Both the position numbers and the translations under genes were made by a program. The notes beneath the pieces were generated by a model, which saw nothing but the letters and a program-made list of their open reading frames with translations, did no database searches and had not been told where the DNA came from. From assembly GCA_948567375.1 (NCBI GenBank), contig OX419756.1, forward strand, positions 38,144,333 to 38,208,332: 64,000 bases of DNA. The letters are read 5' to 3'. The DNA is from Lunularia cruciata (taxonomy: Eukaryota; Streptophyta; Marchantiopsida; Lunulariales; Lunulariaceae). Position 1 is the first letter of the stretch; each line of letters begins with the position of its first letter. Positions 1 to 10,191 of the stretch are shown here, in pieces.

Positions 1-492
1 GGCTTTGAGGAAAGAATTTAGAACTTTTGGGCCCACAAGCCTTTTTGTTTTGGATGCTTTTATAGTCCAAGGATAGCTCATGTGAAGGAATCATTGACTT
101 AGTTGTTGGGTCAAGATAAGATTGTATGCTAAGTAGAATATGCCCATATTGATGGATATTCCTTTATACTTTTTGACTTGACTTGACTTTTAGCCTAGTA
201 ACTTGAGTTACTTTGGTAAATAGTAACTTTAGTGCATAATTATTTCATGATTATATAAACAGGAGATGAGGAAGTACTCATCATCCTTTCATTTGAAATC
301 ATCTCTCTCTCATTGAGTTCTCTAGTGAGCAATGGGTTTAGGGTGTGTTTAGGTTTAGGTTTAGCTTGAGTCTTGGAGTGTTAACCTTGGAGAAGTATGA
401 TAGAGTTTGGGTTCTTTGCCTTCTTAGTCCATGGTGCGCTACCGTAATATCCATTAGAAGTTCATCTTGAGTGAGAAATAGGTTGGCTCACA
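1..492 (+). repeat. Partial 5' LTR, family 1
   Basis: Reverse-complement match to 699-1160, 19631-20290 and 23318-24009. It ends in CA at 492, followed by the primer-binding region. A TATA-like TTATATAAACA near 252-262 lies about 235 bp before the LTR end and is a reasonable core promoter. The first part of the LTR lies left of the window. Confidence 0.8.
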
Positions 493-494
493 TT

Positions 495-520
495 TTTGGT
501 TCCATTTCCTAGACCTCTCT
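495..520 (+). promoter_or_regulatory. Primer-binding site region, family 1
   Basis: Directly after the LTR end comes TGGTTCCATTTCC. In the opposite-strand copy the same place (left of 23318) reads TGGGTTCCATTGTCGGGACC. Both resemble a primer-binding site for tRNA-Asp, as used by Athila-type elements, with CG positions decayed to TG or CA. The tRNA assignment is an inference. Confidence 0.45.
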
Positions 521-698
521 AGAAGGCAAGATAATGATCCGCATACAATTCTATATTAGACAAAAGGAGGCTATGAGAGCTCACTTGGAAAGAACTTTAG
601 AGAAGGAGAGTGTTGAACTTATGTTAGAGAACCTGGACCCATTTTTATACCTTGTAGTTCATTATGATGTCTTTGAGGTGATTTTGTACATCTTGTAT

Positions 699-1389
699 TG
701 TGAGCCGGCCTGTCTCTCACTCAGGATGAACCTCTAATGGCTATTTTGGTAGCGCACCATGGACTAAGAATGCAAAGAACCCCAACTCCATCATACTCCT
801 CCAAGGCTCACACTCCAAGACTCAAGACATTGCTCACTAGTGAACTCAATGAGAGAGAGATAGTTGCAAATGAAAGGATGATGAGTACCTCCTCACCCCT
901 TGTTTATATACTTGTGAAATGATTACGTACCAAAATTACTAATTACCGTAGTAACTCAAGTTACTAGACTAAAAGTCAAGTCAAGTCTAAAAGTAGAAAG
1001 GAATATCTATTCACATGGGCATATTCCACTAGCATGTGATCTTATCTTGATCCAACCATTAAGTCAAGGATTCCTTCACATGGGCTATCCTTGGACTATA
1101 GAAGAATCCAAAACAAAAAGGCTTGCGGACCCAAGAGTTCTCAACTCTTTCCTCAAAGCCAAACACCTAGGAATAATACCAAGTCAACACACTAGAATCC
1201 AAAATAGTGATACTCATCTTTTCCACCTCCTCTAAAGTAAGGTCCCCTCTATCTTAGCTATGACTAACTTTAGCTTATCATGACTAAAGTAGAACCATCT
1301 TTTATATCTATATAAAAAATATCTCTCAAGTACTTGTAATACCAAACTAAATATCACAATACCACTCACATGCACAAATGAGTGTTACA
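699..1389 (-). repeat. Solo LTR of family 1, inverted inside copy 1a
   Basis: A complete ~691 bp LTR read on the minus strand; on the plus strand it starts TGTGAGCCGGC and ends GTGTTACA. The leader of copy 1a is interrupted here: before 699 it reads ...CATCTTGTA, and after 1389 it resumes ...ACACATGAGAAGATTTGG, as in the uninterrupted copy (RC of about 23070-23150). No internal element sequence is attached, so this is a solo LTR left by LTR-LTR recombination. The target duplication is decayed (TGTAT versus ATTAC-like). Confidence 0.8.
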
Positions 1390-2019
1390 TTACACATGAG
1401 AAGATTTGGAGAGATTGTGTGAGGTGGATTGTAGATTTTGGAGATTAGGGTGATTTTGGGCAAAATCTCAAGTTTGAGATCTGGGCTTGAGATTTCTAAA
1501 CATGATGGCTAAGGTTATCTTTCAATTAGCACACTTGAAATTATTGTGAGAGCTACTATGCATACTAGGATAGAATTTTTGAAAGTTGATAGGCTAAATT
1601 GCTCCCACAACTTGACGCTCTCTGGAAAATTATACAAAGTCTGCCATTTCTTCAATTTTTAATAGATTTTCCTAAAAATTTACAAGAAAATTCAGTGCAT
1701 TGTATCCTACCTGCTGACTCAAACATTAGAGAGAGGTCATTCTTTTGCAAGGAGTTATGAGTTTTTAAAGTGAGGGAGGTGATTTTCAGACCAAATCTGA
1801 AATGTGTGTGTTGAATAGAAAGGTGCCTAGGCCAAATGGCTTGATGAAAAGATTTGTAATTTTTCAAGGAGTGATGCTGTAAAGTTTTGGTAAATTGTGA
1901 AAAAATTTAGAGGACTATGACATACCAGTTGAGAGATTTGAGTGACATTGTGAGGAAATGCATGAGGAGTGTGAGAGCAACAAAAAGCATATTTGAGTGT
2001 TTAGACTCGTCTTGGGAAC

Positions 2020-2493
2020 ATGGAGGGTCACCAAGAGTGGAAATTGAGGCTATGCAAGGTTCCTCAAGGGTTTGAGGTGATTTTAGGGGTGGTTATAAGG
2101 AAAAGAGAGTTTAGAATAGAATTTGAAGAGAGTGTTGAGAGGATCCAAAAACCTACACCACTTGGAGGAAAGGGTGAGTCTAAGTGCTTTCTATGTGGAG
2201 AGAATGGATATAAGGCAAGTTCATGTCCATTGACTTTTGAGAGCAAGAAATTGAGAGAAAGGATAGGCTTACTTGACTTGGGTTTGCATGTTGGACCTTG
2301 TTCACCAAAAGTGGGAGGGAGAAGATCTAAGATTAAGGAGTTGTGTGAGGTTTGTGGAGTGGAAGTACTTCCAAAAGGACATGAGTGTAGTGGAGTAAAA
2401 GCACTTTTGGAGACTTTGATGAGGGATCTTGGAGAGAGTCTTAGTACAACTATAGAAATCTTACCACCTTCATCAATTGATTCTCAAGATTAG
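2020..2493 (+). CDS. Zinc-finger ORF upstream of gag, family 1
   Basis: A 157-residue ORF starting MEGHQEWKL. It holds a retroviral-type zinc knuckle near residues 57-70 (CFLCGENGYKASSC, with the expected His replaced by Tyr) and a second cysteine cluster near residue 109 (CEVCGVEVLPKGHEC). The copy at 21984-22400 (minus) is clearly homologous and keeps the His (CFLCGEKEHKASSC). In that copy this ORF lies about 190 bp upstream of gag, so it is a separate 5' reading frame between the LTR and gag, as seen in some Ty3 lineages such as Ogre/Tat. Its function is not known; nucleic-acid binding is a guess from the knuckle. It starts at the first ATG; copy 1c has ATA there. Confidence 0.6.
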   Translation: MEGHQEWKLRLCKVPQGFEVILGVVIRKREFRIEFEESVERIQKPTPLGGKGESKCFLCGENGYKASSCPLTFESKKLRERIGLLDLGLHVGPCSPKVGGRRSKIKELCEVCGVEVLPKGHECSGVKALLETLMRDLGESLSTTIEILPPSSIDSQD

Positions 2494-2542
2494 TAATGAA
2501 GATAATCTTTAATTTTATGGATAAACTATCTATGAGAGTTAA

Positions 2543-2659
2543 CTACCTATAAATATCAAAGCCAAAGCTCATGCTAGGCATTTGGAGTTTTCTCACATTC
2601 AGGTGTCCTAATGTGAGTTTCCATTCTCTTATTTCTCTCCTTGGTCTCAATCTTTTACA
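2543..2659 (+). repeat. Truncated 5' LTR of copy A
   Basis: Only the last ~117 bp of the LTR is present. It matches the ends of 7369-7795 and 15668-16079, from CCTATAAATA (the TATA box) to TTTTACA. The upstream 300 bp were lost at the junction with copy 1a. Confidence 0.85.
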
Positions 2660-2660
2660 T

Positions 2661-2672
2661 TGGTTTCAGAGC
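2661..2672 (+). promoter_or_regulatory. Primer-binding site, copy A
   Basis: TGGTTTCAGAGC follows the LTR end at one base distance. It matches the initiator tRNA-Met site TGGTATCAGAGC except at one base. Confidence 0.75.
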
Positions 2673-3810
2673 ATGAATGGGATGGATGGAATTTATGGAC
2701 CATCAAATCCACTTCCACCAAACTATTTGGATTTTCATGTCCAAGTACTACCCAAGCATCATTTTACACAATTCATCACTTCACACATTGGATAAGATTT
2801 TCTACATATATCTTAGGGGTGGCATGATAGAGTAGCAACCATGGTGGCAATGCTTGGCGTTATCATTGATATGTAGCAACAAATTGAGCACCTTACTCAA
2901 TTTTTGGATGAATGAGATCTTTGATAACAAGAGCACATAGAGAGAGTACCAAATTCAAGAAGGAGAAGATCAAATCTGATTCCTTAAACCTAAGGTATTT
3001 GAAGGCAAGAATCTCTTGGATGCAATGAAGAATTTTGTGTTTGATTGTGAATGTTATTTTAAAGCCACCAATCTGCAATATGAGCAAAAATAGATTCTCT
3101 TGGCTTCTAGCCAATTGGATGGAGTAGCAAAGCTATGGTGGAGATTCCAAGTGGAACGAGCTCAACAAAAAATTGTTGCACCAATTTTGACGTGAGCAAA
3201 ATTCAAGAGTGCAATAATTAGTCGGTTCTAAGCTATAAATGCCACACAAGTTGCACAAGATAGGTTAGCAGAGTTGAAATAGATTGGTTTTGTAAGAAGT
3301 TATATCACCCAATTCCGGAACACCATTATGCAAATTACAAATATACTTGAAGGTGAAGCTTTGGATCAATTTGTGAGGGGCTTGAAGCCAAGAACCAAAT
3401 TAGAGGTAACCATGCAAGAGCCACAACACTTGAAGGAATCTATGGGGTTGGCCAAACATTTTGATTCCTTGGTTACAACAATTTGGCTTTGACCTCCACC
3501 TCCACAGAACCTACCAATACACTACACACAGGTGGAGGAGCCAGCACCAATGGAGATTGATGCTATTCAATGGAGACCACTTGGCATGGCAGATAGAGAG
3601 AAATTGCAACAAATGGTGGTTGTTTTTATTATCACCAATTGGAACATTGTATTGCTTAATGTCCACTCAAGAATGGGTGACCTCAACAAGTTGCACAGAT
3701 GGAGTTTGTGAGCGGAATAATAAGGGAAACAAGGAATCCTAGTAGGAGATATCAAGCCACCTATTGGGAGCTTGATTAGTTCCAACGGGATCAAAGGCTT
3801 GACCAATGCA
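2673..3810 (+). pseudogene. gag of copy A (broken)
   Basis: Starts MNGMDGIYGPSNPLPP at the first ATG after the primer-binding site. Recognisable gag helices lie around 2990-3480 (KLWWRFQVERAQ, YITQFRNTIMQI, LDQFVRGLKPRTKLEV), typical of the retrotransposon gag domain. The segment EEPAPMEIDAIQWRPLG near 3534-3585 recurs in copy D (minus, about 11080-11120) and just past 26348. Many in-frame stops and shifts are present, so no intact protein can be made. No clean zinc knuckle is visible. Confidence 0.7.
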
Positions 3811-3819
3811 AGTTTGCTT

Positions 3820-4515
3820 CACTTGCAAGGTCCGATATTTAATTGGGGTTGTAGAATTTTGGTTGATTCTAGAAGTTCATAAAATTGCATGGCTATGCAA
3901 GTAGCAAAGGAATTGTGTATTCTTATCAAACCAATAATTAGAAGTAGATTGATGATGGCAGATGGTAGAAAGTGTTTTGCATTCCATACCTTGCATCTTG
4001 TTACCCTCAAGATTGGGAAGGAGTATTTGGAGTGTATGAGGTTTGTAGTGGCACCTCTACACTATGATATCATTCTAGGACTACCTTGGCTTGAACGTCA
4101 TAAGGTTCAATTTGATTGGACCCAACAAAAAATTCAAGTACAACACCAAGGTAAGAATTTCCAATTAGGTTTTCTGACACTTCTGAGTAAGACACCTAAA
4201 AATAGTCAATCCCAGGATGGGAAGTTTGTCAAGAAGGTAGCCATAGAGCAAGCCTTGAAGGGAGATGAGTCCTAAGATGGGAAGTTTACCAAGAAAGCAT
4301 CCATGGAGCAAGCTTTGAAGAAACATGAGTCCCTAGATAGGAAGTTTGTTAGTGAAGCAACCATAGAGCAAGCTTTGGAGGAAGATAAGTCTATTTTTTT
4401 TATGTGGATCAAGCCAATTGCACAAGGACAATCTGAGGAGGGCCAAGAGCCTCATCAACAATGGTTGATCAAATAGTTCAGGAGTTTGCAAATGTGTTTT
4501 TGAATGATCTACCAA
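3820..4515 (+). pseudogene. Aspartic protease and linker of copy A (broken)
   Basis: The active-site region reads ILVDSRSS where DSG is expected, so the third catalytic-loop residue is lost. The downstream protease hallmark DIILGLPWLERH is intact near 4066-4098. It is followed by a linker with three imperfect repeats of about 60 bp (about 4210-4385), each encoding a version of DGKFVKKVAIEQALK. The best open stretch is 3889-4275. Confidence 0.65.
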
Positions 4516-5330
4516 AAGGATTACCCCCGATCGTGGTATGTCCTTTAAGATTGAGTTATTGCCAAGGAGTACTCCAATGAGTAGACCAATTTATTGACTC
4601 TCACCAAAGAAGTTGGAGGAGTTGCAAACAACATTAACTAAGTTGTTGGAGAAGAGCTTCATATGACATAGCACCTCTCCTTGGGGAGCACCAATACTAT
4701 TTGTTCCAAAGAAGGATGGAGGATTTCATTTTTGTATTGATTATCATGGGCTCAATAAGCAAATAGTGAAGAATGCATATTCCTTGCCTCGGATTGATGA
4801 CTTTCTTGATCAATTGAGTGGAGCAAGATACTTTTCCAAGTTTGATCTTTGCAACGGCTATTGGCAAATTCCCATTGATAGGAAGGATATGCAAAAGACT
4901 ACCTTTTGCACAAGGTATGGACATTTTGAGTGGAGAATTCTACCTTTTGGGCTCACTAATGCTCTAGTAGTCTTCATGGATCACATGCATTGGGTGTTGG
5001 ACGGACTATTGGATTGGTACATGATGGTGTTCTTGGATGATATCTTGATCTATAGCAAGACAAAGGCAAAACATGTGAATCATGTATGAGAAGTCCTAAG
5101 ATGACTATGACAATGGAAATTTTACTATAAGAAGTCTAAGTGTGCCTTTTGGCAAAAGGAAGTTACCTTCTTGGGTCACAAGATCTCACCAGAGGGGATC
5201 AAGATGGAAGTGGAGAAAATCAAGGCCATTATTGATTGGCCTACTCCAAAGTATGCTATAGAAGTATGGGCATTTAATAGATTGGCCTAATTTTTATCAA
5301 CAGTTCATCCATTATTATGCTCATGTGGCT
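4516..5330 (+). pseudogene. Reverse transcriptase of copy A (broken)
   Basis: Recognisable RT blocks in order: PKKLEELQTTLTKLL, APILFVPKKDGGFHFCIDYH, YSLPRIDDFLDQLSGARYFS, FDLCNGYWQIPI, ILPFGLTNA and the catalytic FLDDILIYS near 5031-5056, then TFLGHKISPEGIKM. The longest open stretch is 4766-5089. Stops occur before and after it. The block order is normal for Ty3/gypsy, and it belongs to the same family as copy D. Confidence 0.8.
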
Positions 5331-5880
5331 GCACCATTGACTGACCTCTTGGGGAAGAACTTGAGCTTCCAATGGACCACCAAGCACAAAGAAGCATTCC
5401 AGAAGTTGAAACATATGGTGTCTTCAAGGCTCATTCTTCAACCATATGATCCTTAGCTACACTGTGTGGTTCATTTTGATGCTTCTAACTTTGCAATTGG
5501 AGTTTTGTTGCAACAAGAATTCCCTAATGGACTACATCCCATTACCTTTGTGTCTTGCCAACTAAATACAGCTAAAATAAATTACTCTGCTTGAGATCAA
5601 GAACAACTTGCAGTGGTATATGCCACCAAGGTATGGAGACATTATCTCTTAGGGAAACAAGTGATTGTGCAAATCGATCACAAACCATTATTGCAGATCT
5701 TACACTTGGAACACATGAAGAGTCAACATCATCTTGATGGGAGGAACAACTCCAATTGTTTAACATCAAACTTGAGTACAAACCAGGTTGGTTATATGTC
5801 ATCCCTGATGCTCTATCACAATGACTTGATTAAAGTCTTTTCCTCTCATCACAACAGCAATTATGATGGTGTCAATTGAC
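5331..5880 (+). pseudogene. RNase H of copy A (broken)
   Basis: The fragments GVLLQQEF, DQEQLAVVYATKVWRHYLLG and IVQIDHKPLLQIL match the RNase H domain that follows RT in Ty3 elements. Stop codons interrupt it, for example at 5593. Confidence 0.75.
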
Positions 5881-5934
5881 TCTAATGTCCAAAATGAGTT
5901 TTGATTAGCTCTACAACAAGATCCCTTCTTCCGA

Positions 5935-6960
5935 ATGGTACATGGTTGTCTTACAGCATGCGATAAGGAGTACAACACCTTCTCCTTCAAGAAAGACCTT
6001 CTTTTCCATGAGGATCGGATCTATGTTCTAGCCATAGATGATCAACTTGTGCGCCTTCAAGAAGCCCATGATTTACCAGTAGTTGGTCACATGGGTGTGG
6101 ACAAGACCTTGGGTACTCTCCAATGCCAATGGTGGTGGCCCAACATGACACGAGATGTTCAAGAGTTTGTTCAATCATGTGAGAGTTGCCAACATAATAA
6201 GGTCAGCAACCAAAAGCCGAGTGGACCCCTTCAACCACTCCTCATTCCATCCTCTCGATGGGAACACATGAGCTTAGATCTCATCACATCTTTGCCCAAG
6301 ACAAAACAAAGACACACAGCAATCATGGTGTTTGTGGATAAGCTTAGTTAGCAAATCCACTTGGCACCAACCTTTGATACCGTGGATGCTCCAACCTTAG
6401 CACAAATCTACTTTGATAATGTCTTCAAGCATCATGGGATGCCATGTGTACTCATCTTCGACTGTGATCCTTGATTTACCGAGAAGTTTTGGCAAGCACT
6501 CTTCTAGATACTCGGCACCAAGTTTGCTTTGTCCATGGCCTATCATCCTCAAACTGATGGACAAACCAAATGTGAAAATCATACTTTGGAGGATATGCTA
6601 CGTGCCTTCGTCAATGTCCACCATACCAATTGGGATGAATGTTTTGCAATTGCAGAATTTGCCTACAATAGTTCCAAACAAGCAAGCAGCAGATTTTCTC
6701 CTTTCTTTCTCAATTTTGGCCAAGATCTGTTTGTTCTGGATTCTCTTCTTGCTCCTCTTCCCTCTCTGGTCCCTCATACTTCAACCTTCTTGACCACCAT
6801 ATCCCAATCTTTCCAACAAGCCAAATCTCACCTCCTTGTTGCTCAAAATCGTCAAAAACAATATGCAGATCACCATCGTCATGATCTCATCTTTGAAGTT
6901 GGTGATAAATTCATGTTATCCTCTAATAACCTACCCCTTTCACTTGATACCTAAGTTCAT
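5935..6960 (+). pseudogene. Integrase of copy A (broken)
   Basis: The zinc-binding HHCC region is intact (VVGHMGVDKTLGTL ... WWWPNMTRDVQEFVQSCESC) inside the open stretch 5935-6351. The catalytic core follows: SLDLITSLPKT (first Asp), a degraded second Asp block near 6455-6475 (VLIFDCDP then a stop), and YHPQTDGQTKCENHTLEDML with the third acidic residue in the open stretch 6529-6954. The C-terminal segment reads FEVGDKFMLSS. Stops at 6349, 6474 and 6507 break it. Confidence 0.8.
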
Positions 6961-7129
6961 AAACTCACCCCTAATTGGAAAGGACCCTTTGATGTCACCC
7001 AAATTATCTCTCTTGTTGCTTATCAACTTGCCTTACCTTGTCATATGCGCATTTACCGTGTCTTTCACATTTCCAAGTTGAAACCCTATGTTCTTAACCC
7101 ATCTTCTTTTCCCCATCATGTCCAACCTC

Positions 7130-7340
7130 TTCCTCCTCCCATCCCTATCAATGATCATGAGGAGTATGAAGTTGATTGTATCCTTGCACGTTGCCACATT
7201 CAACAAGGAAGTTGACAACATACGGAGTACAAGGTCCTTTAGAAAGGGTATCCCCTTCATGATGCCACGTGGGAACCTCTTTCTCACCTCCAAAATGCAC
7301 AAACAGCCATCTAGGAGTTTGAAGCTTCAATGGCAACAAG
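7130..7340 (+). pseudogene. Chromodomain of copy A (broken)
   Basis: After a GPF/Y-like segment (WKGPFDVTQII, YQLALPCHMRIYRVFHISKLKPY) the frame gives EEYEVDCILARC ... EYKVL, a stop, KGYPLHDATWEPLSHLQNA. This is the chromodomain pattern (EYLVKWKGY..ATWEP) that defines chromoviruses. In active relatives it binds methylated histone H3K9 and guides integration. Stop codons replace Trp and Asp/Glu positions here. Confidence 0.8.
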
Positions 7341-7368
7341 GACGTCACCAACTAGCGGTGGAGGAATA

Positions 7369-7795
7369 TGTAATAATATGGAGTTTAGCGACGTAGTTAG
7401 TAAGGCTAACAAAGTAGAGAATTAGCCAAATTAGCCCTGAATATTCTAGAGGCATCTAGGAAGTTTTTTGGAAAGCTTCTTGACTAGCTTAACTTGCACT
7501 CCAAGCAAGTAGCTTCTAGAAGGAAGCTTCTAGAAGCTTCTAACTAGCTTAGCTTGCATGCCAAGTAAGCGGCTTCTAGAAGGAAGCTTCTTGAGAGCTT
7601 CTTGCTTAACTTGGCTTACACTCTTAGAAAGTGGCTCAAGAAAACTTCTTGGGAAGCTTCTCAAGTGCCTTGAATGCTACCTGTAAATACCAAATCCAAA
7701 GCTCATGCTAGGCATTCAGAGTTTTCCCACATTCAAAGTTTTCCCAATGTGAGTTTCCATTCTCCTATTTCTCTCCTTGGTCTTGGTCTTTTACA
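7369..7795 (+). repeat. 3' LTR of copy A (family 3)
   Basis: A 427 bp LTR from TGTAATAATATGG to CTTTTACA, preceded by the purine run GGTGGAGGAA. It matches the solo LTR at 15668-16079. It contains short internal repeats of the type GAAGCTTCTTGAGAAGCTTC, and a TATA-like CTGTAAATACC near 7680. Confidence 0.9.
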
Positions 7796-8020
7796 CATTA
7801 TATCAAAGGTTGTTGCCAAATGGATTTGATGACTCAGCTTATCTACAAACACCAAAATTATTGTGTACTTTGTCTTGGGCAAGGAGGTGATGAGATCTAT
7901 GTTCACGTGTTCTCATCAAACAAATGGGATGGAAAGTGGTTGAAGGAGTCTACTTGGTTTTTGGCTGTTGGCCTTGTTGCATTGATAGCTCTCATAAGAT
8001 TGGACAAACTCTCAAACATC

Positions 8021-8250
8021 TTATGCCATGTTGGGCCACCACCATTGGCATTGTAGGGTACCCAAGGTCTTGTCTACACACATGTGACCAACGATTAGTA
8101 AGTCATGGGCTTCTTGAAGGCATTCAAGTTGTAAATCTCTCTTGGTTGGAACATATACCCCTTTCTCATAGAATAGAAGGCTTTCCTTGAAGGAGAAAGT
8201 GTTGTATTCCTTATCATGTGTTGCAAGACAACCTTGTACCATCTAAAAGA
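8021..8250 (-). pseudogene. Integrase N-terminal zinc finger of copy D (broken)
   Basis: The minus-strand stretch VQGCLATHDKEYNTFSF ... DLLIVGHMCVDKTLGTLQCQ parallels copy A at 5935-6150. The integrase core to its left (8020-7797) has frameshifts and stops. Confidence 0.75.
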
Positions 8251-8999
8251 AGGGTCTTCTTGTAAATTTGTCCTAACCTCAATTTGAAACTTTTGAGTTG
8301 ATTGACATTGTCTTAATTGCCATTGTGATGAGAGGAAGAGACTTCAAATCAAGTTGTTCTGATAGGGCATTAGGGATGAGATGGAATCTACTAGGTTTAT
8401 ACTCAAGTTTAAGGTCAAACAACTATTGTTGTTCTTCCTATCAATGATATGGACTCTTCATGTGCTCCAAATGTAGTGTTTGCAACAAGGGTTGTGATCG
8501 ATTTAGATGATCACTTGTTCTTCCAAGAGATAATGCCTCCATACCTTGGTGGCATAAACCATTGACAGTTGTTCTTGATCATAAACAAAGTAATTCCTTT
8601 CTTGGTGTTTAGTCGGTGAGACTCAAAGACGATGGGATGTAACCTATCTAAAACTTCCTATTGCAATGCAGCTCCAATGGCAAAGTTAGAAGCATCAAAA
8701 TCAACCACACAAGGTAGTTGAGGATCATATGGTTGAAGAATGGGTCTTGAAGACACCATATGTTTTAGCTTCTAAAAATTTTCTTTATGCTTGGTGGTCC
8801 ACTAAAATATTGAGGTCTTCTCCAAGAGGTTGGTCAATGGTGTAGCAACATAAGTATAATAATGGATGAATCATTGGTAAAAACTTGCCAATCCATTAAA
8901 TGCCTATACTTTTGTGGTATCCTTTAGAGTAGACCAATTAGTAATGCCCTTGATTTTCTCCTCTTCCATCTTTATTCCCTCTGATGAGATCTTATGACC

Positions 9000-9560
9000 C
9001 AAGAAGGTAACTTCCTTTTGCCAAAAGGCACAATTTGACTGCTTGTAATAAAACTTCCATTGATGTAGTTATCTTAGGACTTCTTACATAGGATTTTCAT
9101 GTTCTACTTCTATCTTGCTATAGATTAAAATATCATCCAAGAATACCACCATGTAGCAATCCAATAGCCCATCTAACACCCAATGCATATGATCTATGAA
9201 GACTATTGGAGCACTAGTGAGCACAAAAGGTAGAACTTTCCATTCAAAATGCCCATACCTTGTGCAAAAGGTAGTCTTTTGCACATCTTCTCTAACAATG
9301 GGAATCTTCCAATAGCCGCTCCAGATATCCAACTTGGAGAAATATTATGCTCCACTCCATTGATTGACAAAGTCATCAATTTGAGGCAGGGAATATGCAT
9401 TCTTCATTGTTTGATTGTTGAGGCCATGATAATCAATACAAAAATGAAATTCTCCATCCTTCTTTGGAACAAATAAACCAGTGCTCTCCAAGGAGATATA
9501 GTAGGCCATATGAAATCTTTCTCCAACAACTCTGTCAAAGATATTCAAAGCTCATCCAAC
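9000..9560 (-). pseudogene. Reverse transcriptase of copy D (broken)
   Basis: The minus-strand reading frames 9548-9345, 9400-9203 and 9332-9084 give FVPKKDGEFHFCIDYHGLN, YSLPQIDDFVNQWSGA, QKTTFCTRYGHFEWKVLPF and the catalytic FLDDILIYS. All are close to copy A. The domain is split over frames by indels. Confidence 0.8.
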
Positions 9561-9591
9561 TCCTTTAGTGAGAGCAAATAGATTGGTCTAT

Positions 9592-10191
9592 TTTAATACT
9601 ATTAGCTAGACATACTATCTAAAGGTGAAATTTGGCTTGGTAACATCTAGAAGGATATTATATATGATGGACTTAGTAGATCAGATAGGTGTGTCACCAA
9701 AAGAGTACTTTCACTAACATGGCAAGAGTCAAAAACACCTAAAAACATTAGAGTCAATTTTGGAGGCTTAAATGGATGAATTAGACCTTGAAAATAGAAA
9801 TTTTCCTCTCCCTTGAAATTAATAGCAATGCATTCTCTCCCCATTATTCACCTCATTGAGAGCTTTCTAATGGTACCTCATTCATGTAATTTTTAGCTTC
9901 TTACAAGAATATTCCCTAAAGATTCACTCTGGTCAAACTTGTTTGACCAACCAGATAGGAGAAGAACTAACATGTTACCCATCCATGCAATTAATCTAAG
10001 GGTGTAGCTTGTTGACATGTCACCAATCCATATATTTGATCCAAGGGTAGAGCTTCCTTTGAGGGAATCCTCTTTATTATATAATAAAAACAAGGTGCTC
10101 CTCTGGAGCATCAAAATATTGAATGTGAAGTTTTATGTTTCTTCTATTTTCTTTTCTTTTTTAAGGGTTCTCCTATCATTTGAATATTACA
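9592..10191 (+). repeat. Solo LTR of family 2 inside copy D
   Basis: A 600 bp stretch homologous to the family 2 LTRs (25593-26343), from TTTAATACTATTAGC (for TGTAATACCAATAGC) to GAATATTACA. It is flanked by TCTAT (9587-9591) and TCTAC (10192-10196), a near-perfect 5 bp target duplication. Removing it restores continuous RT/protease-linker sequence of copy D. It lacks the ~157 bp duplication found at the start of the other family 2 LTRs. Confidence 0.85.

Larger units (their letters stand above)
1..2541 (+). mobile_element. Family 1 Ty3/gypsy element, 5' part (copy 1a)
   Basis: Left part of an LTR retrotransposon whose 5' LTR begins outside the window. It comprises the 3' portion of the 5' LTR (1-492), a leader, an inverted solo LTR of the same family nested in the leader (699-1389), more leader, and a zinc-finger ORF (2020-2493). 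The whole segment matches, in opposite orientation, the copy at 19631-24009. Sequence similarity ends near 2541, where it abuts a truncated 5' LTR of a different element (copy A). The gag and pol genes are absent here. Family placement rests on gag and RNase H in the other copy. Confidence 0.8.
2543..7795 (+). mobile_element. Chromovirus copy A (family 3)
   Basis: A decayed Ty3/gypsy element with truncated 5' LTR (2543-2659), primer-binding site, gag, protease, reverse transcriptase, RNase H, integrase, chromodomain and a complete 3' LTR (7369-7795). Every coding domain carries stop codons or frameshifts. The chromodomain after integrase makes it a chromovirus. Right of the 3' LTR the sequence changes at once to an inverted integrase fragment (element D), which suggests A inserted into D. 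The left side is a secondary breakpoint against family 1. Confidence 0.85.
7797..9591 (-). mobile_element. Chromovirus copy D, pol part (family 3-like, minus strand)
   Basis: An inverted, heavily decayed relative of copy A. Read on the minus strand: RT (9591 to about 9000), RNase H (about 9000-8400), integrase zinc finger (8242-8021) and integrase core (8020 to about 7797). The leftmost bases match, in reverse, integrase of copy A around 6370, and then the 3' LTR of copy A begins, so the rest of D was displaced or lost. The element continues rightward at 10192-11120 and again from 26344, because later elements inserted into it. Confidence 0.8.
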
